Of a DNA stretch of 64,000 nucleotides, positions 21,301-31,975 are shown one piece after another; position 1 is the stretch's first letter, and every line of letters begins with the position of its first letter. The stretch is from Carposina sasakii. Taxonomy: Eukaryota > Arthropoda > Insecta > Lepidoptera > Carposinidae. The translations under genes were made by a program, and so were the position numbers. Below the pieces are notes generated by a model. That model was given only the letters and a program-made list of their open reading frames with translations. It did not search any database and had not been told where the DNA came from. The DNA lies in contig CP053157.1 of NCBI GenBank assembly GCA_014607495.2, forward strand, positions 5,456,001 through 5,520,000, in the 5' to 3' direction.

Positions 21301-24300
21301 ATCGAGTTATAATGGTAGGGCATTGTGGGATTATAGGATTAACTATCACAGAGCGGAATATTCCTATTTTATTAATATCTACCTATACAAAGGCTAGCTC
21401 AGGACAAGTTCAAGTAGTATCTCTTATAAAGGACTCTACTCCCACTCCTAAAGAGCTGATCCGTGCCGACATAAACCAGGCTTATTATTTTGCTGGCCGG
21501 CCCCCTTATTACGTATCTAGCAAATGCGAGAGCAAAGATTATACAATTTTCGCAGATTACGTAACAGCAATCGCAATGGACTTTGCCATTGTAACGCGGA
21601 AATTGTACAATTTGCGCTATCGCCTTACTGCAGCTTTGTTTTTGCAAAATACGTAATTAGCCTATGGAACAAGTGTACAACTAACCTACACGGGGCATCT
21701 TAAGATTTGTGTATTTGTGTTTTATAACTGATTAGACGTGATCAGTCCTTAATTTTATTTTCTGTGATCGTTATTAACGCTATATTCGCAACGCATAGCT
21801 ATTCGTTTTATGGTCCGTTTATGAAAATAAACTATCTTATCTAAAATAGCAAAACATAAAATTGTCTTGTCAAACTACCTTTGAAATTTTCGCAATTTTC
21901 GCAAATTAGCATTGTGTTCAACATAATAGGGTGTTTTAGCTTTAACATACACACGATAAATAGACATAGGTAGGTAGACGTGGAGGAGGCACATTGACAG
22001 GCTATTTAAGAACGATATAAGAATTATATAAGAACTTAATATACTACTCGTATTTCTGCTTTATTGTGTATAGGTACAAACCGAATAAATACCCGAAGAT
22101 AGCAGAGAAATCGACATCGCAAAGAAATGTGTGGGTATAAAGGTAATACCTACAGAATAGAGATTTCTTCTAGAAAAAGAGATTAAATCATAAAACCGCT
22201 AGTAACAAAGGAGTTCGTGAACGGAACAACTTGTTGTAAAATCCCCTCAATGCAGTCTCCAGTGCACAACAACAGCGCCATTAGTTTAACAAAGAGAAAT
22301 GTAACACCGTAAGTGCATTCGGAGGATAATTAGATAAACATACAATGTTTACGAAACCCGAGTCATTGCAAATAGATATAAGATAGTCCACTGTTTGCAA
22401 TAAATGACAACTTTTATAAGTATTAGGCCCATAATGCACAATGCTGTTTTGCCGCTTAGTTTCCTTCTCGCAACTGTGGGGTAAGCTAGAACCTTTTTAC
22501 GCGGCGTTTGACAATTGGATGATAACGTTACGGACTATAGAGAGCATGAAGAAGGTATAAAAGAGGTGGGACTATGAAATGAGTCGTGTGGCAATCATGA
22601 GGTCATGACGTCATGATAGGGGCGGAGCTTTAGCGCCAGTGTAACGCAATACCTGTAAACACACGCTTGTGCTCCGAAATGTAACCGTATTAAAATTACA
22701 AAGACACATTCGTTTTAAAATAACAAAGACGCTTTTATCAGGGTACTTTTTTACTAAAACGTAGTATAATATTGCCATCTAGCGATGAGTATAAATAAAT
22801 AAATATATTAGTAGAGTAATTGCACTAGTAAAACAATCTTGAACCATATTGATAGTGAGCAAGTAATTTGAATAGTCACTACAAGGTGGTTTCTATGTAA
22901 ATGGGCAGGGCTACAGTGTTCAATGCTCCCCTCGTCCCATACTTCACTTTCATTTTTGTATGAAAATATACTTAGCCGCTACTCCTCTTTTATTTCTTCT
23001 CCATGAGCGAGAGGTTCGTGCTTACCCCTCTGATGTGACGAAGGCGTGAGTTTGCTTATTATTTTGTATATGAATATGGATTTATTTAACGTTATATTTA
23101 TAACTAATTAGAAGGGCAAGGGAAGTAAAATTACCTATGGAACAGATAGAAAAATTATGTTTCTTTTTATGCTATACCTATAAAATAGATGCACGCAGTA
23201 TATTTACCAACAGTTGTCCTTTTTTGTGACAAGTCTAATTATAAATAGAGATCTTAATAACAACCGTATTCATGGTAATGCCATCTAATATTACCCGTTC
23301 AATTTATGAACGCAAAAACATGTTTTTGTTTGTTATGTCTTCACGATTTATTTATTTAGCCAATCTTCTTGAAATGCTGTATAGTTGGGAGTACGAAGAA
23401 AGATATTATATAGACTAGTGGATGCCCGCGAGGACTGCAGAAATAACAAAATGTGGAAATAATCCGGGATAAAAAGTAGCCTATATGTTAAATGGGGAAT
23501 ATATTACTGAAAACTGCATCGAAATCGGTTCAGTCGTTTATGAGATTAGCGTGCACAAACGCACAGACAAACCGACAAAAATTCCAAAAACCATTCTTTT
23601 GGATACTATTGCGTTGATAAAGGTCTCCTATAATATTTTTTCTCATATATCTTCCATATACAGACAGCGATCCGATGCATTTTTATAATATCTGTAAATA
23701 GACCATAAAGTTCACCTAGGTAGGCGAAATCGCAGACAGCCGCTAGTACTAAAAAACCTAACTATCAATAAAAGCATCAAGTAATCCCCACAAATATTAT
23801 TCGACGCTACAAAACAAACATCAAAGATGCATTATGTAAATACGTACATCGAAATAACCCGCCCCCTACCTCGACGGCAAACAGCACGCAGCCACAGGTT
23901 GGTAATAACGAAGCATCAATCTACACTCGCAGTGTCCAACTTGCATCTGTAGGTAGTTTCAGCGGGGAAAATCAATAATACGCAGGCAAACTGGTTCCGG
24001 GTACTTCCGAGCTATTTATAGCCCAAAGCGCATACCTGGAAAAGCTTGGAGACCTCGCACACTAGGCATTTGCCGGTGCCGGGCTTGCAGCGGTGTCTCT
24101 CGCCGAGGAAGTAGTCCCTTAGTAACGGCGTGTGTATCAGGGCCTGGGGACAAAAGTTAGGATATACTTAAAGAATAACACCCGACTTCGTAAAAAATTT
24201 GACTCGCAGTTATATCTACCTACATATAAACCTTCCCCTTGAATCACTCTATCTATTAAAAGAAACCACATTAAAATCCGTTGCGTAATTTTAAAGATCT

Positions 24301-27300
24301 AAGCATACATAGGGTGAGACAGACAGCTGAAAACGACTTTATTTTGTAATATATGTAGTGAAGTTCAAATACGACTAGTCGTTTAGGGTCTGGAGCGTGC
24401 CAAGGAAATAATTCCTACATTCATACACTCGAAAAACATAACCCTCCTTCTGGCGCAGTCAGTTAAAAAATAATCATAAAAAAATAATAACAAACTAAGC
24501 CAAATTAGTATCTGAGTAGTGAACATTTAAGATAGCCAATTAATAATCTGACTAAGTACATACTAATTGTGTGAACCTTATTGCTTTTAAATTTCACGGG
24601 TCATCTTTGTTGATTATTTACAGTTTTGGGTATAGAATTTTAGGATACCTATATCTGAATATCAAGACTCTTTCACGGCAATTTCAATTCATATAAAATT
24701 CTCGAGTACAAAGTATTTTTAATAGGTTTTCTTTTCCACTAGTTAGCTCTGAGAGCTTGTATAGAGTAACCATTGCTAACAGGCAAAACTTTTTAAATGT
24801 GAGCTAGTACGATTTGACATGATCTCAACAGTAATTTGTTATGATAAAGTCCACTGCGTAGATATGTGCACAAAATGTGAAAAACAAAAATGATACGCCC
24901 TTTTTCTCTGTTTTTTAACGCCCTGTAATACTTTGTACTTTATAACTTCGTAATAAAGATGAAAGTTGATTCCCTTGGAGTAGACAGATGACTAACGCTA
25001 CTGAGTGTGAGTTAAGAACTAATGATATGGAAAAATTATAGGTTTACAGAGACCTTTACGCGGTTAGTAGCATAATAATTCCACTCGTCTCTACTCATGA
25101 GAACAGGAGGAGATGCTGTAAGCAATGGAGACTACGCAGCGCATTATGAACGAATATCTGGTTTACATTAGCATTCTCAAAGAGGGCTGGCAACCGGACA
25201 TAAATACATAAATAAATATTCACACATTAACCTAGTCCCACTTCTTCTATTGTGAATACTAAGCAACAGTAATATACCTAAATACATAGGTATGTACAGA
25301 AACATTCATGACTCTGAAACAAACATCGATATTCATCATATCAATGTTTGCACCTATCGGGATTCGAACCGCGGCGGGCAGGGTTACTACTCGTACCAAC
25401 TACACTAATAAGCCGTCTAATAAAATTAACTTTAGGAATTAGGAAGAAATCCTGTGAACCAAAAATACTATGATTCCTCAAATTCATCATGATAACAACA
25501 CATTTTGTTTATAAGCTTTACCGCCAAATCGAAACCTCCTAACTCGTACATTGAGTGAATTTTCACACTTTTACAAGCAATAGTAGAGTTTTCCTCCCAC
25601 ATTTTAATTTAGTTCATAATATGAAAGTTTCCGTGGAAAATAAAATATCTGTGTAGGTACGTTAATTTGCAAGGGCAGATAATGAAAAAAAAAAAGATTT
25701 ATCACAGAATATGTATAATAGATGGATAAGTACTCTCCATTTTGTGATTTAGCATTTGATGCATAATGGAGCCTGATTTTGATAGACGCACAAAGGCATC
25801 TACGTCGATAATATCTACGTGCTATCTACGGCCCGCGTATTTGCAAGGAATTAATGCCATACATATTCCTATGTTCGAAAATTGACGTGGATTTTAAAAG
25901 GGAACTTTAGCTCGCTGCCGTTATTTTAAAGTATTTTTCAATTTTAAAAGTACCTACAAGGTAAATAAGCAGATTATGTGCTAATCTTCTACAGACACGT
26001 TCAGCATAGCGGGGCGAGCAGTAGTGACAACTTAGGGGTTTTACCCCTAAATTTAGGGGAAAAAAAGATAACTAGGGGGACTTTTAGGGGCAGAATTTTT
26101 TAGGGTTTTTTTAAAGGTTTTTTTTAGGGGTACAACGACTGTCCGTTTCATAGAGTAGTTCCGATGGTCATTGCTGTAATTAATATGTGTATGACCATTT
26201 TCTGTGTCACTGCATACTATGAAACGGACGCAATCCTAACCCCCCCCCGCACATAAGTTAAAGTTTAGTTGTTAGTAACATTGTGGGTTGGCAACACTGA
26301 GGGCGAGATGTAAAAGACGTTTGTAGCTTATCGCCAGGGAAGGAGAAGCTCTGTCCTTAGTCAACTCGACATGCACGCAAGGAAATGTGGGTAATGTATT
26401 CCAATCCTCACATCTGCACAGGTCGCCATAAGATCTCCTTCGTGATCTTGCAGTTCTGGCTACCTCATTTTGGAAACACAACCGACCGAATCGAACCCAC
26501 GACCACTGCATACCGTGCCAGTTGCTCTAACCACTGAGCTACCGGGTCACATAAATCACAGAACATCAAGGAATAAATAAACATTACATTAAAAGAACTA
26601 CGTCGAAAAACAATACAATTAACGTCTCAATAACATCCAATCAAGTAATTGAAACGGAAAACGAAAAACGGAAAATTCAGTTATCCTTCTATACTTTTGC
26701 TCGCTTTGTAAAACGAATAAAAAAATACACAGGAAAATGTTACATTACTAACGGAACTAAGTAAAATATTTCCCGTTGGAAAATGTTGCTTCAAACGTTT
26801 TATTTTAGAATTCTCTTTATAGTACAACCTGAAAATGTAGCGTTGGCTTTGCTGGATGTTTTTTTTTTATTCTATCCCTGAAATTGTGAAGTGTCCGCTG
26901 TTGAAAGGCGATTAATAGCATGTCGAGGTAGGCGTAGCAGATGGGGAAGTTGACAGGAGCTGACATAATGTAACTATGACTTAATGTAACTACAATCAAT
27001 TCCAGACGGGTTTACAAAGAAAATCATCCCTGTGCGTTTATTGGTTGATACGCATTACCTTTATTGCGGACCGCTTCGCTCATTGGTTTTCTTATGTCTA
27101 ACTGCGCTTATTGACCAATTAGCTGCAAGTATTTTGTTCCCCCACGAGTTCGACTCGTGGAATGGAGTGGACTCGTGGGAACTAATGTTACTTTGTCTAA
27201 GGCCACAGCAGTGATATCGCTAACTGGAGTCACTTATTTGATGAGGTATCTATAATAATTGGCGACACAACACACATGACAAAGTAATGTTGTGTTGCAT

Positions 27301-29175
27301 AGCGGTCCGCTCGGATGTCGGGTTTGTTGTTTGTTAGGCACATTCACGTGAAACCAAAACCGCGAAACCACCGACGAAATTTGAATTCTGTTGCCGAGCA
27401 ACGCGAGAACTGCGACGAGCGACAAAGGCCGGTATACGCTTATTACGCACCTTGCATTAGCAAGCGATTGATAAAATTATATAATTATTGCTATTTCAAC
27501 TTGCTTTGTGATTGCTTTTACATAATACACGACATTATGACACATGCTGACATTTGTCTATATTCTACAATGTCAAAAATTTACCAATAATTATTATGTA
27601 AAGTACTTATTAATAATGAGTAGCTGTATACCTAAAATATGAAGAGCGTCATATCCTAAATTTACCCTATCTTGATTATGATGCGATACGAGTAGGTATG
27701 GTCGACAGATATCGGTCATACATAACGTACATACATAGTTGTCTAGGGTATACGACGACATACTTGTCCAACAACACGCAAATCGAGTAACGTCGTCACT
27801 ATAGCCGTGTAGTACCTACGCTTTCAAGATGGAAACAATCTTGTTTTAAGAATTTATGGTGACCCTGTTCAAAAAAGTCATACCTACATAACCATAACGC
27901 ATCTACTTTTGGGTTTACGTGAAAATCAAAAAAATATATGTAGTATCTATTTTTCGTACGTAATATAATTTTTAGTACGCAGGTAGTAGGTACTCGTTTT
28001 AAAATTAATTTGATTTTATACTATTTACTAAATGTCATATTAAAGTTACAATATGGGGAAGCTAATATGTATAAGTAAAGATTGTGAGGGTGGTGGCGAG
28101 GGTGTTTAGTTTAGTCTGACTACCAAACGTTACATAACTTAGGACATTGCTACAGTGCACTAAATCAATACTTTTAATTTCACACAGCTGTGTGGCCTTA
28201 CCCACGTCCGTACCTACCTAATTGTTTTCAAGAACGGAATGGACTATTATCCCGCAGGAAAAAGTACATAATCTATAAATGGACCGTCCATGCGCTTTGC
28301 TTAGCATGCCTTGAGTACCGCACTATTCTCGACGGAGCACAAGATCCAACCAACACAAAACATTTTTTAATCAAACCAGTAGCTCTTGTGATTCCAGCGT
28401 TTATCGAAATAAACCGCTGCTTTATACCTTAATAGCAAAAATCTAATCAGGCATAGGCAATACAACGCCTAGTCCTGTCTTCCTCTAATAGTCTCGTGCG
28501 AAGTGTGTTGGAGTACTGCAGTGTGGTTTGGCGACCGCACTATGCCATTCACGCCCTTAGAATAGAACGTATTCAGAAAAGATTTCTTTATCATCTGGCT
28601 TTTTCTGTAGGCCTCGCTAGGAAATATAACTCGTACAACGATAGACTCAGTTATTTTAAAATGATATCTCTAGGAAAACGTAGGGAGCTATTGGATATAA
28701 TGTTTTTGTATAAAATTTTCCGAAACAAAATAGACTGTCCTCAACTGCTGAGTCAATTTAGGATTAATGTTCCTGCCAGGTATCCGCGTGCACAGGTGAA
28801 GCCTCTGTCTATGCCATTTCGCAGAACAGTATTGGGTAGGAACTCTCCGGTACCTCGATTGTCTAACTTGTTCAACCAAGTTCACCATGCTAGCGCCGAC
28901 TTATTTGTGACCTCTGAACCGGTGTTTAGAAATTCAATATTGAAGTGTATTGGTAAATAAGTTTTTGTTTAGTTTTCTTCAAACTACCAAATTGTATTTG
29001 GTTATTATATACTTAATATATCTAGTTATAATATATCTATAAAATGTTTAGTATAAACCTAGTCTAAGTATTATTACAAATGTTGTGTTTATCTATAAGT
29101 AGCTGTGCTATTACACAAGTGTGGTAAAATTAAGCTAAAACCATGTAATATAGTAACAGTTGTTGATAAACCTAA

Positions 29176-29210
<35 letters not shown>

Positions 29211-31975
29211 AATTTGATCAAGATAAAAACAGCATTAATTTATCCAACAAATAGACCTATCTGACCAATGGAAAATTCGACCCTAAAATCATTAAACTAT
29301 TCGCTAAATAAGACAAAAAGAATTCACAGCAGTGGAGATAATATGAGGAAAAGACCCTACATACTAAGGAAAAACACAACAGTTAATAATAATAATAATG
29401 TACATCCTCACCATTTAAAATAATATACATAGTACATATTTACAGTACTTATTTTATGTTGAAAATACGTGGAATTAGATTCAAATCACACAGGTTGTTG
29501 CTAGGTGGGTGGTAACAAACGCCCACCAGCATCCATCGCCACCTACCCACCTCAAACAAGATCAAACCCCCTGCACCACCTACATTTACATCATCGTATT
29601 CAACCTAAAATCTGGTCCAGGTAACGCGTTATATGGCTCGGCGAACTTGAGCGTTTAAATATGATAATCATTGTACTTCAAACATGGAATTAACATAGTC
29701 ATTTACTAGGTATTTATCATGTAGGTGGTTACCGGTATCACATAGAAAATGAAGTTATCAAGTTGCCTTATAGTCGTAATATAGTCTACTTAAACATGTA
29801 ATAAAAAATGCAGAAACATGTCAACGAAACAATGGCGACCAAATAGCACATCTCACAAGTAGAGTACATCCTAACAACTATCAAGTTAGTATTCTGGATA
29901 AGATTTACTTGCTTCAATATCACAGAAACCATGGCATGCAAAATGCTTCATCTGGATAGGCCCTTAGTTTCATCTTTTTATTCTAGGTTTAACTTAAAAT
30001 ATCACATTCTTTAGCACTTATTACTATCTATCTTTAAAATTATAGGTACTTATAATATAAAGGTTGCACAATAGAAAATGAGCCAGACTGTTGTTGTTTT
30101 TGAAGATGGATGTTAAAAATCATAATTTTGTTTGTGTTCATACTTCTGATGTAAAAGCTATATTACTGCCAAGTTCCAGCAAAATCTGTTTGGTAGGTTT
30201 TGTGTGAAAGGTTAACCAATATCCATTTTCACATTAATAATGTGCATGAACATATAAAGAATAACAGACATAATATTGTTACTACACAGAGTGAAGCATT
30301 CATAGTAAGCTCAGTAACAATATTCCATGGAGTAGGGATGTGTATTGACATGTTATCCACCCACACATACAAACCATAGTAAGCTCGGCGCCTACTAGAA
30401 AATACTCAGACCTGCGCAACACACCGCCATTTCAGTGCTTCAATCTGTGCACAATCTGTGCATTGACAGCATTCTGTCCATTGTTCTTTATATATTCATG
30501 GTAATGTGTGTAAAAGTGAAAATACAGACCATATTTTGGTCACTGTGGCCAATCACAATGGAGATTAGCCACATACTACTAGATATTATAGTGCACAAGT
30601 GTCTGCATAAATACAACTGCACTCCTTATCTCCTTTCACTCTTGTAATCTGATAGAACGGAAATCTTACACTAGCATAGAGGATCTCTCTATGTATGCAG
30701 ACATTTTTTGGAAGGATAATAGCAATAATTTACTAAAATTACCTGGACAATGCAGTTCATAAAGCAGGTAGACCCGAGGTTCTGCAGACCTCTCAATCCA
30801 ATAGTTGTCTGTGGACCTATGAGTCTCCTTTTGCGTAGACGTCGAAGAGCCATAGCCTCGTTGGCATTTGGCAGCCATGGTGAATAGGGTACACTGATTC
30901 CAAGTGATCTGGTAAAAATAAATTGATGAAAAAAAAGTAAACATCTTTTTTTCTTAAAATGGAAAGTTTCCATGAATTTAAAAGTACCATAACTTTGGAT
31001 CAATATGTGGTAATTTTTTTTGGAATTGGTAGGTACTAGGATAAGTAGATGGTTAAGTATGCAAAACTCTCTGATTGGGCTATGCTCCTTTGTCTAATAA
31101 GATACATTTCTCTACTTTATTGTTTACATTTATTTATCAACGTTACATAATTATGTTTATTAGGTTATTTAGGATTAGGAGATTAAGTACTTAATCTGTA
31201 TATCAAATCAAAATCTCACCTGGCTTGTTTTAACCTGTGGCTGAAGCCAATTTCAGTAAGTTCTCTGTCGTAGATATAATCTTGACATTGAGCACAGAAT
31301 AGGTTCCCATAGCTCAAGTCCATATACAAAAAGTGCTTTTTGTTCTTTGAGTGTTCTTGCATGTGGCCATTGTAGCATCCAAAGAAAATACAGTGGATAC
31401 AAGAGTGCAGCCGAGGACCTGGACTCCCACATATGAAGCACAAACATGATGTAGCCTAGAAGACAAAAAATAATGTTATGTGCCATAAAAAACCCTAACC
31501 TTGAATTGCTTGTATCTACTAGAATTAAAATTATATGCTAAGCTAGATGACTATGTAACGTAAATTATCGATTTTCGGAATTTAAGTGCATGCGAAATTG
31601 CTTTATGATGGACGTCCATCACGAACAGCTGTTACAGCGAGGTCAAAGATCACTAATCAGCTGATTACTAATGTGAATTGAGGGACTTTTGTTATATTAT
31701 ATTGGAATTTTGTTATAAAACTTATCTACCAGCAAATATAAACATAGGGACATGTTAAAAATTAAATAGATACCTTTTGCTCTAGGGGATTTGCGTCTTT
31801 AGGGAAAAAAAGAGTGGCCATTGCACTGTCATCACCAAACAAAGTGGAAACTTACCTTGTATCTCCTAGCTTCGGAAGATGTGCAAGCCACAAAAAAGGA
31901 ATGCACGACTCTATAGGGATTTGTACCCTTAGCTGCCTTAAAATTATTTAAATGAATACATCCATTGTCATTCAT
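18327..31975 (-). CDS. not/USP22: USP22/Nonstop orthologue, SAGA deubiquitinase, seven exons
   Basis: Exons in transcript order: 31975-31856, 31455-31220, 30908-30743, 24143-24036, 21249-21110, 20496-19858 and 18378-18327. All phases agree; the total is 486 residues (human USP22 525, fly Nonstop about 496). Residues 5-100 form the ZnF-UBP domain (CIHLNNF, then [29 protein letters not shown]). The USP catalytic domain follows: Cys box [10 protein letters not shown] (C167), [32 protein letters not shown], a zinc-binding quartet C293/C296 and C340/C343, His box [13 protein letters not shown] (H437) and WFKCDD (D453/D454). The family removes ubiquitin from histone H2B as part of the SAGA DUB module in the nucleus. 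The start at 31975 is chosen because the family begins shortly before the C-x-H zinc pair; an in-frame upstream ATG at 32056 is less likely. Introns are full of mobile elements. Confidence 0.95.
18546..19072. mobile_element. Fold-back MITE with about 170-bp arms in USP22 last intron
   Basis: CCTTCTGACCCATGGCACTA, then CCAGACCACACTACCGGTAG at the left is repeated in reverse complement at the right end (to 19071). The arms extend through TTCGTCCCTTCTGCACTACT, GAAGGGTCTAACATC and TCCCATCGACCTACTACTA. Flanks GGAAAAGTCC and GAAAAAGTCC differ at one position, consistent with a 9-10 bp target duplication. The centre is AT-rich, with no coding frame. Confidence 0.88.
19640..19815. mobile_element. SINE-like repeat body in USP22 last intron
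   Basis: CGTGCATGTCGTAAGAGTCG, ACTAAG; a 16-bp tandem duplication of GCTAAACGTGGTTAT; and TCCTGTAGTTCTGGCTACCC match 4680-4860 and 26340-26480. No tRNA head is present in this copy. Confidence 0.5.
19858..20496 (-). CDS. not/USP22: USP22 exon 6 (most of the catalytic domain)
   Basis: It runs from the tctcttcag acceptor to GAAGG/gtatgt. It carries the zinc ribbon, [20 protein letters not shown], the His box and CDD. Read-through past the donor would give a stop at 19827 and a non-conserved end VFVFVMNA; exon 7 supplies the conserved end instead. Confidence 0.95.
20497..21109. mobile_element. USP22 intron 5, with a non-LTR-type repeat fragment (20752-20938)
   Basis: The repeat begins TAGCTGTTGCCCGCGGCTCC, then GCTCGCGTGG, and ends near TTTCATAATGATCGGTCAAG, CCGTTTCGGAG. 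The layout matches 7565-7745. The remainder of the intron shows nothing else. Confidence 0.5.
21110..21249 (-). CDS. not/USP22: USP22 exon 5
   Basis: From the acceptor aacttccag to CATAG/gtagag, 46 codons plus two bases. It encodes [10 protein letters not shown], then [20 protein letters not shown] and [12 protein letters not shown], almost identical to the USP22 family block. Confidence 0.95.
22478..23028. mobile_element. GGGGTAAGC MITE interrupted by another element
   Basis: The left part (22478-22544) and right part (23006-23028) match the intact copy at 11178-11287: GGGGTAAGC...TTTTTACGCGGCG, CGGACTATAGAGAG, then GCGAGAGGTTCGTGCTTACC. Confidence 0.8.
22545..23005. mobile_element. 461-bp element nested in the GGGGTAAGC MITE
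   Basis: The ends CATGAAGAAGGTATAAAAGA and TCTTTTATTTCTTCTCCATG are inverted copies with a few mismatches. The flanks TAGAGAG and AGCGAGAG resemble the single GAGAG of the empty site at 11269, suggesting a 7-8 bp target duplication. No transposase frame was seen. Confidence 0.7.
23414..23610 (+). mobile_element. Non-LTR-type 3' repeat fragment
   Basis: ACTAGTGGATGCCCGCGAGG, then CCGGGATAAAAAGTAGCCTA, TATGT and GCATCGAAATCGGTTCAGTC, ending in CACAGACAAACCGAC: a very common Lepidoptera pattern. USP22 intron 4. Confidence 0.6.
24036..24143 (-). CDS. not/USP22: USP22 exon 4
   Basis: It runs from the gtccccag acceptor to TTCCAG/gtatgc, 36 codons in phase 0. It encodes [36 protein letters not shown], matching ALTHTPLLRDFFLSDRHRC of human USP22. 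GC-rich relative to its intron. Confidence 0.95.
25195..25425 (-). mobile_element. SINE/LINE-type repeat with tRNA-like segment
   Basis: CACCTATCGGGATTCGAACC, GCGGCGGGCAGGG resembles the tRNA T-arm on the minus strand. The upstream ACAGAAACATTCATGACTC, AAACAAACATCGATATTCAT block is the usual companion in Lepidoptera repeats. It ends near AAGCCGTC. No complete tRNA fold. Confidence 0.55.
26141..26229. mobile_element. 89-bp MITE with perfect 13-bp inverted ends
   Basis: GTCCGTTTCATAG at 26141 and CTATGAAACGGAC ending at 26229 are perfect inverted repeats. The interior (AGTTCC, TCTGTGTCACTGCATAC) recurs at about 11690-11760. Confidence 0.65.
26262..26550 (-). mobile_element. tRNA-headed SINE
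   Basis: The reverse complement starts GACCCGGTAGCTCAGTGGTT, AGAGCA (A box) and continues to GGTCGTGGGTTCGATTCGG (B box). A body containing AGCCAGAACTGCAAGATCAC and CGTGCATGTCGAGTTGAC is shared with 4680-4860 and 19640-19815. The head lacks a pairing acceptor stem, so it is a SINE and not a tRNA gene. The exact 3' end is uncertain. Confidence 0.75.
28480..29212 (+). mobile_element. 5'-truncated jockey-type LINE, C-terminus of reverse transcriptase
   Basis: The frame to 28960 encodes the end of a non-LTR pol: [15 protein letters not shown], then [13 protein letters not shown] and [15 protein letters not shown], closing at TAA before a short 3' UTR. The element ends in about ten AAAT units (29172-29212). 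The catalytic YADD part is missing. It lies antisense in USP22 intron 3. Confidence 0.85.
29172..29212 (+). repeat. (AAAT)n microsatellite tail of the LINE
   Basis: About ten AAAT units directly follow the LINE 3' UTR and presumably arose with its target-primed insertion. Confidence 0.9.
30325..30442 (-). repeat. Interspersed repeat shared with 9510-9660
   Basis: The reverse complement reads AATGGCGGTGTGTTGCGCAG, then TATTTTCTAGTAGGC and GAGCTTACTATGGTTTG, matching 9510-9600. Family not recognised. Confidence 0.55.
30743..30908 (-). CDS. not/USP22: USP22 exon 3 (catalytic Cys box)
   Basis: From the ttttaccag acceptor to GTCCAG/gtaatt. It encodes a basic linker ([12 protein letters not shown]) and [19 protein letters not shown], with catalytic C167. 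The linker before it differs from vertebrate USP22, as is usual. Confidence 0.95.
31220..31455 (-). CDS. not/USP22: USP22 exon 2 (ZnF-UBP)
   Basis: From the ttcttctag acceptor to GCCAG/gtgaga. It encodes [48 protein letters not shown], with the Cys/His ligands of the ZnF-UBP fold kept. Confidence 0.95.
31856..31975 (-). CDS. not/USP22: USP22 exon 1
   Basis: Forty codons starting [17 protein letters not shown] and ending EARRYK at a CAAG/gtaagt donor, phase 0. The first zinc pair (C-x-H) is at residues 6-8. The frame is open upstream to 32056, adding a hydrophobic stretch not seen in the family. Confidence 0.85.

Larger units (their letters stand above)
21250..24035. other. USP22 intron 4
   Basis: It contains the nested MITE pair at 22478-23028 and a repeat at 23414-23610. 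A possible MITE lies near 21509-21658, with diverged TTATTACGTA and TACGTAATTAG ends and cognate internal GCAAATGCG/ACAATTTGCGC blocks. No coding exon fits USP22 between 21249 and 24036, because the flanking exons join in phase. Confidence 0.6.
24144..30742. other. USP22 intron 3 (6.6 kb)
   Basis: The largest USP22 intron. It holds SINE-like copies at 25195-25425 and 26262-26550, a short MITE at 26141-26229, a G-rich tract at 26031-26130, a 5'-truncated jockey-type LINE at 28480-29212 and a repeat at 30325-30442. Other open frames here (for example 27032-27590) show no family resemblance. Confidence 0.7.

Noticed and set aside
26470..26550. tRNA gene
   Set aside because: A and B boxes are present but no acceptor stem pairs and a SINE body follows; the same applies to 56440-56514, 25350-25420 and 1345-1400.
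28190..28432. Open frame before the jockey-type LINE as part of its polymerase
   Set aside because: Its translation shows no reverse-transcriptase motif and it ends before the recognisable [11 protein letters not shown] segment.
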